DNA of 9,779 nt from Candidatus Zipacnadia bacterium (GTDB lineage: Bacteria; Armatimonadota; Zipacnadia; Zipacnadales; Zipacnadaceae): NCBI GenBank assembly GCA_029821415.1, contig JALGTJ010000046.1, forward strand, positions 1 to 9,779. The letters are read 5' to 3'. The position numbers and the translations under genes are program-made. The notes under the pieces are model-generated. The model was not told the origin of the DNA. It worked only from the letters and a program-made list of their open reading frames with translations, and did not search any database. How positions within the stretch are numbered: position 1 is the stretch's first letter; every line of letters begins with the position of its first letter. Positions 1-5,273 of the stretch are shown here, one piece after another.

Positions 1-29
1 CGGCTTGTCCCATCCACCGATACGCATAG

Positions 30-167
30 AGCATCCCACCTGAGTATCTCAGCCAGGTGCATGCAAAGCATCTATCAGATGATGCAGCGGAGCAACTGAG
101 CAGGGCCAATCTGGAAGACCGAGGCTGGCGGGAGCTATCGGCAGAGCTTTCCTTCTGGTGTTTATGA
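30..167 (+). pseudogene. possible decayed or frameshifted C-terminal coding fragment
   Basis: An open frame of 45 codons runs from just after an in-frame TAG (27-29) to a TGA at 165-167. Its residues look protein-like, with a charged helical stretch (for example HLSDDAAEQLSRANLEDRGW), and its codons are rich in G at the first position. It has no ATG and no ribosome binding site, so it cannot be a complete gene as it stands. The other two plus frames are also short here, with stops at 41-43 and 97-99. It could be the remnant of a gene entering from the left that was broken by a frameshift or by the TAG, or a chance open frame; 45 codons is not long enough to exclude chance. I recognise no family. 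Confidence 0.22.
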
Positions 168-330
168 CAAGCATAAAACCGACTGGCAGTACCTATCCCT
201 TTGTAATGACGTGAAGGCCCGGCGCGTTATGTTCCTCCCCCCTTGTGCCGCCAGCACCATAGCAGCCGGTTCTCCCTCTCCCACCTAACAACACTGTCGC
301 CCAGGCTCCGTACTGGTCTCCAGACACAGC

Positions 331-366
331 ATCGCCTCCCCACTGTAAAGCTGGTAGGGAGGCGAT
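331..366 (-). terminator. 10-bp stem-loop downstream of the prepilin gene
   Basis: ATCGCCTCCC at 331-340 and GGGAGGCGAT at 357-366 form a perfect 10-bp inverted repeat with a 16-base loop. It begins 35 bases beyond the prepilin stop codon, where a transcript end is expected. There is no U-tract on either side in either direction, so it is not a canonical intrinsic terminator. It may act as a U-less terminator, a 3' end stabiliser after Rho-dependent termination, or a barrier between units. The stem itself is certain; its function is inferred from position. Confidence 0.5.
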
Positions 367-400
367 CTTAGCCGTCTATTGCTCTACGCCCAGTCGATAG

Positions 401-1042
401 CTACACAACCCGATACCTAATCGAAGTCATGGCCATACATGCCTCGCCGGCGGCTCCGGCATTGTATAGCTGCACTGCGTTCTGCCACTTGGCATGCCCA
501 TCTACGAAACCGATGTTCCCACCCCCGTTGTGCCGGGTGGTCATCTGGCAGTATTTCGTGCCCCAGTCATGGCAGAATGGGCATACTATCTCCGGATAAG
601 CGTACCCGGTTACCTCGGTGTTGGTTTCAAAGAGCCAACCGTTCTCCGCGGGGTGCTGATACTCGGCAAACTTGTAGGCCAGGATCCATGAGTCATAGTA
701 CGCCGTGGGTGTCCGGGGCGTATGATACTCTGGCGCACAGTAGCTGACTGTGGTGGCCGGCGTGGAAGGGCAATAGAAGATTTGCTCATTCTTAACATAC
801 GGCATCATAGACGTCCAGAATTCGTTCGTATAACCATTAACCCAGAACGGCACACAGTCGTCGTAGTCGCTGGCATACATCAAACAACCGAGCATCAACT
901 GCTTGACGTTGCTCAAACAGCTCGTCTGGCGGGCCTTCTCCCGGGCCTTGGCAAAGACCGGGAATAGAATTGCTGCCAATATTGCGATGATTGCGATCAC
1001 CACCAGCAATTCAATGAGAGTGAACCCTGCTCGCTTCTTCAT
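401..1042 (-). CDS. type IV prepilin-like / type II secretion pseudopilin, H-x9-DG family
   Basis: A 213-residue protein with a classic class III (prepilin) leader: MKKRAG, then cleavage before Phe7, with the conserved Glu at mature position 5 (residue 11) and a hydrophobic helix over residues 7-29. The helix continues into [16 protein letters not shown], typical of the abundant pseudopilins of Armatimonadota. Near the C-terminus His171 and Asp181-Gly182 make the H-x9-DG motif that marks this family. The products are expected to be processed by a prepilin peptidase and to sit in the inner membrane or a pseudopilus; family members are usually of unknown specific function. The globular part has several cysteines, including a CxxC pair (154 and 157), C91, C102 and C165, which may form disulfides or bind metal. 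The start is fixed by AAAGGAG on the minus strand (1051-1057), 8 bases before the ATG. The gene stands alone, divergent from the plus-strand series. Confidence 0.92.
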   Translation of the reverse strand: MKKRAGFTLIELLVVIAIIAILAAILFPVFAKAREKARQTSCLSNVKQLMLGCLMYASDYDDCVPFWVNGYTNEFWTSMMPYVKNEQIFYCPSTPATTVSYCAPEYHTPRTPTAYYDSWILAYKFAEYQHPAENGWLFETNTEVTGYAYPEIVCPFCHDWGTKYCQMTTRHNGGGNIGFVDGHAKWQNAVQLYNAGAAGEACMAMTSIRYRVV

Positions 1043-1103
1043 GCTTACTTCTCCTTTCTAACTAACAATCTTTTGACAGATTTACGCCAGATCTAAGGTA
1101 TGC

Positions 1104-1132
1104 ATAGTAGCACAAGAAGGCGTCCAAGTCAA
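1104..1132 (-). promoter_or_regulatory. sigma70-type promoter with extended -10 for the prepilin gene
   Basis: Read on the minus strand: TTGACT (1127-1132), a 17-base spacer, then TACTAT (1104-1109) preceded by TGC, which gives an extended -10 TGn. Transcription would start near 1097, leaving a leader of about 55 bases to the ATG, including the strong ribosome binding site. Sequence match, spacing and position all agree. The promoter at 9405-9434 has the same -35 hexamer and the same extended -10. Confidence 0.72.
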
Positions 1133-1273
1133 GCGGCAAATCACCTGAGTGAGGCTCAACAGCATGTCGCCCTGTTTGTCAGGCAGGTATAACTTTTGCA
1201 ATGGCCCCCACAAGAAGGTACCTCCCACAGAGATGGCTAACTATCAAGCAACAGCCCAGCACACCGTATGGTG

Positions 1274-1282
1274 AAAGGAAGG
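1274..1282 (+). promoter_or_regulatory. ribosome binding site that fixes the sialidase-like start at 1291
   Basis: AAAGGAAGG lies 8 bases before the ATG at 1291. The longer reading from the ATG at 1201 would add 30 mostly polar and basic residues in front of a clear signal peptide and has no such site, so 1291 is preferred. Confidence 0.75.
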
Positions 1283-1290
1283 CAAGTGAC

Positions 1291-2565
1291 ATGAAGCTAC
1301 TGAAAGTCAATGTAATCGTCGTAGCCTGTGCACTGTTGTTGGCCACTGCTGGTGTCGGGCTGGGCAAGCCGGTGTTCCGTAAGCCTCCGCCCGCGGGAGT
1401 AGTAGAGATAACCGGAGTGCCCTATGGCCCAATTATTGAGCTAAAGGACGGCACAATAATGATGGCCAACGGCAAGAGCTATCGGCTTTCCACCGACGGC
1501 GGTAAGACCTGGGGTGAGGAGCACTCCCTTAACTGCGCGGGGCTCAGCAGTGTCAGCGGCCTCACCCGGCTGCCCTCCGGGGCTATGGTAATGACGTATA
1601 GCGGCGACAAGGGCTTTTGCGTGGCTGTATCAGAGGATGAAGGGTTGACCTGGAGCGAAGGTCAGCCCATCAAGCGCTTTGGCTCGACGCGCAGCGACAG
1701 CCTGATCGTACTAAGTAGCGGTCGCCTGCTTTACCCCTCCCGCAACTGCTTCTCCAACTCAGGCCATCCTTCGCTGCAGTACAAGGATGTGTCCACCTAT
1801 GGCAGTTGGCGCGGGGCGCGGGTGCAATTGGCTGGCCACTACCATTATCCGGAGATAGATATCGCGCAGGTCAGTTACTCCGATGATCTGGGCAAAAGTT
1901 GGGCGCAGTCGGATTACCTGTACGGCTGGTTCGACCGTGACGGCGTCCCTAATGGTCAGGGCGGCGTCACGGCTTGTGACGAACCCCAGGCAGTTGAATG
2001 CGAGGACGGCCGCGTGTTATTCATGGCTCGCTCCACCGTAGGGCGGCTCGTCTATAGTTACAGCAGCGATGGTGGGGAGACCTGGACGGCAGTGCGGCCC
2101 ACCGATCTGGCCTCCTGCTACTCGCCCTGTCGCGTGGTGCGTATTCCGGATACTGGCGACCTGCTGCTCGTCTGGAATCAGGTGAACAGTGCCGAGATTC
2201 GTCGGGGCTACCGCCGGGGGCGTCTGTCCGCTGCTATCTCCACTGACTCAGGCGCAAGCTGGCAAAACTTCAAGACCATTGAGGTCAGTGCGGGGCTGGA
2301 AGATGTGGATCGCGTCATTCCGGCCGAGGAGATCAAGCCGGTGGTCGGTATGCGCTGGGTGGGTCGCATACCTGATGACTACGCGCGCTTTGACTACCCG
2401 TACGTGGACATTGCTGGCGGCAAGGTCTTCATCAGATATGGACGTAGCTGGTTCGAGCAGGTGGGGGACGAAGTTGTCGGCTACACCGAACTCGTTCATG
2501 AATCAAAGCAGGCCAGCGAGCGGGTGATGCGCATCTACCCGATAGACTATTTCTACGAGGAATAA
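1291..2565 (+). CDS. secreted BNR/Asp-box sialidase-like protein (six-bladed propeller)
   Basis: A 424-residue protein. Residues 1-25 form a signal peptide (basic MKLLK, hydrophobic core, small residues before Lys26), so it is exported. Five Asp-boxes of the form S-x-D-x-G-x-[ST]-W are visible at 67-74, 114-121, 197-204, 258-265 and 317-324, as expected for a BNR beta-propeller. The block from Glu231-Pro232 through Glu236, DGR (239-241) and Arg247, then SPCRVVRIPDTGDLLLVWN (278 on), fits the BNR_2 sialidase-like family common in Planctomycetota and Armatimonadota. Arg247 and Arg294 and the glutamates at 231 and 236 are candidate active-site residues. True sialidases release sialic acid from glycan ends, but many members of this subfamily have no demonstrated activity and the substrate is open. 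The gene lies 125 bases upstream of the MttB-family gene on the same strand and may share its transcript. The ATG at 1291 is supported by the ribosome binding site and the signal peptide. Confidence 0.85.
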   Translation: MKLLKVNVIVVACALLLATAGVGLGKPVFRKPPPAGVVEITGVPYGPIIELKDGTIMMANGKSYRLSTDGGKTWGEEHSLNCAGLSSVSGLTRLPSGAMVMTYSGDKGFCVAVSEDEGLTWSEGQPIKRFGSTRSDSLIVLSSGRLLYPSRNCFSNSGHPSLQYKDVSTYGSWRGARVQLAGHYHYPEIDIAQVSYSDDLGKSWAQSDYLYGWFDRDGVPNGQGGVTACDEPQAVECEDGRVLFMARSTVGRLVYSYSSDGGETWTAVRPTDLASCYSPCRVVRIPDTGDLLLVWNQVNSAEIRRGYRRGRLSAAISTDSGASWQNFKTIEVSAGLEDVDRVIPAEEIKPVVGMRWVGRIPDDYARFDYPYVDIAGGKVFIRYGRSWFEQVGDEVVGYTELVHESKQASERVMRIYPIDYFYEE

Positions 2566-2679
2566 CTCGCAGCCAACCGTAGCTACCAACCGATTGTCTA
2601 CCTGCGGCGGGCTACAAACGCTCCCCTTAGACGACCGACCCGGTAGGTTAGTGGCTCGTACTGCATCAATTGTGGTCAC

Positions 2680-2685
2680 GGAGGG
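2680..2685 (+). promoter_or_regulatory. ribosome binding site that fixes the MttB-family start at 2691
   Basis: GGAGGG is followed by five bases and then the ATG at 2691. The longer reading starts with TTG at 2670, which places this site inside the coding sequence, so the ATG is preferred. Confidence 0.75.
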
Positions 2686-2690
2686 TCAAT

Positions 2691-4031
2691 ATGTCTCAAT
2701 ATTCGCTACTCAAGGATAGTGACATTCCCCCGCTGGCGGACGGTGTACTCGCGGTTCTTGAGGATGTCGGCATCCTGTGTGAAAATGAAGAGTTGCTAGC
2801 CAAACTTGACCAGGCGGGAGCCCGCGTTGACTACACCAATCAGCGAGCTAAATTCCCTTCGCAGATGGTGAGTGAGTTTGTGGAAGGCTTCCGCCAGGAG
2901 AGTCGCCCGTCTGCTGGGGCGCTCAGCTTCACCGCTCCTCCACTGCCGACTCTCAACACTCAGGTTGCCCAGTTGTACTATGACTATTCCCAGCAGCGCC
3001 GCCGCCCAGGCAACAAGCAAGATTTTATCCATTTAATAAAACTCGGCGACGTTCTACACCCTGGCGTGCTGGCTGAATATGCCCACCAGCCCCAACCCGC
3101 CTTTGCCTGGAATGTGCAACAGATTGATTATCTGGCCGAGATGGGTGAGATTTTGGGCATTGCCGATTGGTTTACGTGGGGGGCAATCTGCATAGCCCAC
3201 CCGTTGCGCTTTGATAAGGTTGTCGCGGACAAATTTGTACAACGAGTGAAGGCCGGCGTACCTACCGGTCTGACGGCTATGCCTGTTGCTGGCGCAACAA
3301 CACCAGTGACCGTTGAAGGCTTTATCGTGGTGGCCAGCGCCGAACTGCTTGCCGCGTGGATCGCTGCTAGAGCGCTGAATCCGGAAGTCGGGCTTGCTGG
3401 TGACATGTGGGCTGGAACTGTTGATATGAAGACGGGCACTGTCAGTTACTCCGCCTTCGACGCGATGTACTACGCCTTCGCCTGCGTGGAGTTTGTGCGG
3501 CGCTGGTGTGGCATATCAATTCCCGTGGGCGGTGGCGAATACTGTGATGCGAAAGTCCCCGGCCTCTATACAGCTTTGGAAAAGGCCTACAAGGCGATGA
3601 CCATCGCCGCCTTCACCGGCCAGCACCCCACCATTGGTCAGGGCATGCTGGAAGAAGGTAAGACCATCTCACCAGTGCAGCTCCTACTGGAGCGGGACCT
3701 GGCTACTGGCTTACAAGGCATAGGCGGTGGCCTCGTGCCCACACCAGACATGATAGGCTTGTCGGCCATTCATCAAGTGGATCTCGGTCTACACACCAGC
3801 TACCTGGAAACCGAGCACACTCTGAATCATTTTCGTCACTCGCTTTGGCTTCCGGAGCTTATTGAGCGGGCGGGATGGGACGGCCCAGACGCCGAGAAGC
3901 AGGTACTAGACAGGACGCAGGAGAAGGTAGATTCCTTGGTAGCGCAGTACAGCAAGCCCGAGGGACGCGGCGAGCAGCTCGCCGCGATGCGCGCGGTAGT
4001 AGAGAAGGCCAAAGCAGAGCTGGGTGTGTAG
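2691..4031 (+). CDS. MttB-superfamily corrinoid methyltransferase, non-pyrrolysine type
   Basis: A 446-residue cytoplasmic protein without a signal peptide, slightly shorter than typical MttB proteins (about 470-500). Family features appear in order: the N-terminal helical segment LEDVGI and the AGARVD block (residues 23-47); TAMPVAGATTPVTVEGFIVV (195-214), the counterpart of the MttB segment where methyl-donor enzymes read as TxPVTLxGxL; GGGEYCDAKVPG (280-291), equivalent to the GxxxDAK block; and a C-terminal TEHTLNHFRHSLWLPELIER (374-393). Characterised members move a methyl group from trimethylamine (pyrrolysine MttB) or from quaternary amines such as glycine betaine or carnitine (MtgB, MtcB and relatives, no pyrrolysine) to a corrinoid protein. 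There is no in-frame TAG inside the gene, so it belongs to the second kind. No corrinoid-binding MttC-like protein or RamA-like activator is in the window. An alpha/beta hydrolase follows after 61 bases, so co-transcription is likely. The substrate is unknown. Confidence 0.87.
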   Translation: MSQYSLLKDSDIPPLADGVLAVLEDVGILCENEELLAKLDQAGARVDYTNQRAKFPSQMVSEFVEGFRQESRPSAGALSFTAPPLPTLNTQVAQLYYDYSQQRRRPGNKQDFIHLIKLGDVLHPGVLAEYAHQPQPAFAWNVQQIDYLAEMGEILGIADWFTWGAICIAHPLRFDKVVADKFVQRVKAGVPTGLTAMPVAGATTPVTVEGFIVVASAELLAAWIAARALNPEVGLAGDMWAGTVDMKTGTVSYSAFDAMYYAFACVEFVRRWCGISIPVGGGEYCDAKVPGLYTALEKAYKAMTIAAFTGQHPTIGQGMLEEGKTISPVQLLLERDLATGLQGIGGGLVPTPDMIGLSAIHQVDLGLHTSYLETEHTLNHFRHSLWLPELIERAGWDGPDAEKQVLDRTQEKVDSLVAQYSKPEGRGEQLAAMRAVVEKAKAELGV

Positions 4032-4092
4032 TTTAACTACAGTTGGCCCAGTATGGACTACGAGGGTAAAGATAGCACGGGAGCTCTGAACA

Positions 4093-5037
4093 ATGGCAGC
4101 AACAATGCCTGACTATGACAAACTCAAGCAACAGCTTATTGAACTGATGGGTGGGTTGCCCGAGCGGGCACCGCTGGAGGCCCAAATCGCCGAGCGCTGG
4201 CCGCGCGGAAACCACTTTGTGGAATACATTACCTACAACGGCGACGCCGGCGAGCGCATCCCAGCTTATCTGCTGGTGCCAGCCGATATTGACCAACCTC
4301 GGCCAGCTATCGTAGCCCTGCACCAGCATGCCGGCCAGTTTGAGATAGGCAAGAGCGAAGTCGTCGGCATGACGGGCAACCCCGACCAGGCCATCGGCAA
4401 AATCCTCGTGGAGGCCGGGTATGTTGTACTGGCTCCTGACACCCTGGCGTTCGAGCAACGTCGCGGTCGCGTCCAGCAAGGAGCGTACTATGAGCGGTAT
4501 GTAGCGATGCGGGAGCTACTTTATGGCCGCACGTTGGCAGCCAAATATGTCGCTGACGTCTCGCGAGCAGTTGATTATCTGGTTAGCCGACCGGAAGTCG
4601 ACGCCAACCGATTGGGAGTGGTCGGGCATTCAATGGGCGGTACCGGCACGGTATTCGCAGCGGCGTTGGAGGAGCGTTTTCAGGCAGCCTTCAGTAACTG
4701 CGGGGTGTGTACTTATCAGGCCATATTGCGCGATGAAATCATTCACAACTTTATGCTCTATATACCTGGGTTGCTCAACCTCTGTGATATGGGCGATATC
4801 ATCGCCCTGACTGCTCCGCGTGCCTTTATGGTTAGCAGCGGGGCCTACGATCGCATATTCCCAGCCGACGGCATTCAGGAGGCTTACCGTGTTGCCCAGA
4901 AGCGCTACGAGCAGTTGGGCGCCGCCGACAAGATAGACCTACTGCTGATGCCGTGCGAACATCAATTCAACCATACAATGCATCAGGCCTGCTTGCGCTG
5001 GTTTGCGCGCTGGTTAGACTGGCAGTACGAAGAATAG
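4093..5037 (+). CDS. alpha/beta hydrolase, acetyl xylan esterase / dienelactone hydrolase-like
   Basis: A 314-residue protein without a signal peptide, predicted cytoplasmic. The nucleophile elbow GHSMGG places the catalytic serine at residue 180, after a strand and the LGVV segment. GAYDRIFP (250-257) supplies the acid Asp253, and CEHQFN (288-293) supplies His290 (His294 is an alternative). HQHAG (77-81) probably forms the oxyanion loop. Residues 42-63 (FVEYITYNGDAGERIPAYLLVP) match the entry strands of the Abhydrolase_7 and dienelactone-hydrolase type, whose members are mostly carboxyl esterases on acylated sugars or other small esters. An insertion around 120-150, rich in Tyr and Arg, probably forms the cap over the pocket. 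GGGAG (4079-4083) lies 9 bases before the ATG, which supports this start over the ATG at 4105. The gene follows the MttB-family gene closely, suggesting joint expression. Peptidase activity cannot be excluded from sequence. Confidence 0.85.
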   Translation: MAATMPDYDKLKQQLIELMGGLPERAPLEAQIAERWPRGNHFVEYITYNGDAGERIPAYLLVPADIDQPRPAIVALHQHAGQFEIGKSEVVGMTGNPDQAIGKILVEAGYVVLAPDTLAFEQRRGRVQQGAYYERYVAMRELLYGRTLAAKYVADVSRAVDYLVSRPEVDANRLGVVGHSMGGTGTVFAAALEERFQAAFSNCGVCTYQAILRDEIIHNFMLYIPGLLNLCDMGDIIALTAPRAFMVSSGAYDRIFPADGIQEAYRVAQKRYEQLGAADKIDLLLMPCEHQFNHTMHQACLRWFARWLDWQYEE

Positions 5038-5047
5038 TCCTCGCCAA

Positions 5048-5076
5048 GCAGCCAGAGCCGCAGTCGTGGCGGCTGC
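5048..5076 (+). terminator. stem-loop 3' of the hydrolase gene, possible unit boundary
   Basis: GCAGCC (5048-5053) pairs with GGCTGC (5071-5076), and GCC (5057-5059) pairs with GGC (5068-5070), giving a 9-bp GC-rich stem with an AGA bulge and an 8-base loop. It starts 11 bases after the stop codon at 5037. The following bases are CTCTACCC, so there is no U-tract. Its position before a candidate promoter suggests the end of the 1291-5037 unit. Confidence 0.4.
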
Positions 5077-5156
5077 CTCTACCCGCCCAGGGCAAGCCGC
5101 AAGAGTAGCATACAGCACCCAATAGATCTGTGGGGTCCAGAGGCTTCGCCTAATCA

Positions 5157-5184
5157 TTGACAGGCTTCCTCAGCGGGACATAAC
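5157..5184 (+). promoter_or_regulatory. possible promoter for the DUF4091 gene
   Basis: A perfect TTGACA (5157-5162) is followed by a 16-base spacer and CATAAC (5179-5184), which matches four of six -10 positions. Transcription would start about 80 bases before the ATG at 5274. The -35 is good and the -10 is weak. The 236-base gap and the stem-loop at 5048-5076 make a separate promoter here likely. Further down, GGAT and CCTCA (5219-5229) can pair with TGAGG and ATCC (5237-5249) as a weak hairpin ahead of the ribosome binding site. Confidence 0.42.
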
Positions 5185-5273
5185 GTAGCAAAAATCTGCG
5201 CGACAGGCTGAGTGGTTTGGGATTCCTCAATCTAAATGAGGCTTTATCCGGAGTGCAGAAAGAGGACTAATAA

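Noticed and set aside
1..400. RNA gene, CRISPR array or mobile element in the left non-coding part
   Set aside because: No repeated units, transposase frames, inverted terminal repeats or tRNA-like folds were seen apart from the stem-loop at 331-366.
1165..1193. Promoter for the sialidase-like gene using TATAAC at 1188-1193
   Set aside because: The -10 is fair, but no hexamer at the right distance resembles TTGACA, so it cannot be supported.
1201..1290. N-terminal extension of the sialidase-like protein from the ATG at 1201
   Set aside because: It has no good ribosome binding site and would bury a clear signal peptide that begins at 1291 behind 30 polar and basic residues.
4029..4112. Read-through of the MttB-family TAG as pyrrolysine, extending the protein by about 26 residues
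   Set aside because: The family length is already reached, the extension is low-complexity (Asn, Ser, Gly) and overlaps the next gene's start, and TAG ends four of the six complete genes in the window.
4033..4479. Minus-strand open frame of 148 codons over the hydrolase gene
   Set aside because: It lies opposite a gene with a full catalytic triad and a good ribosome binding site. The translation shows no family features, so it is a shadow frame.
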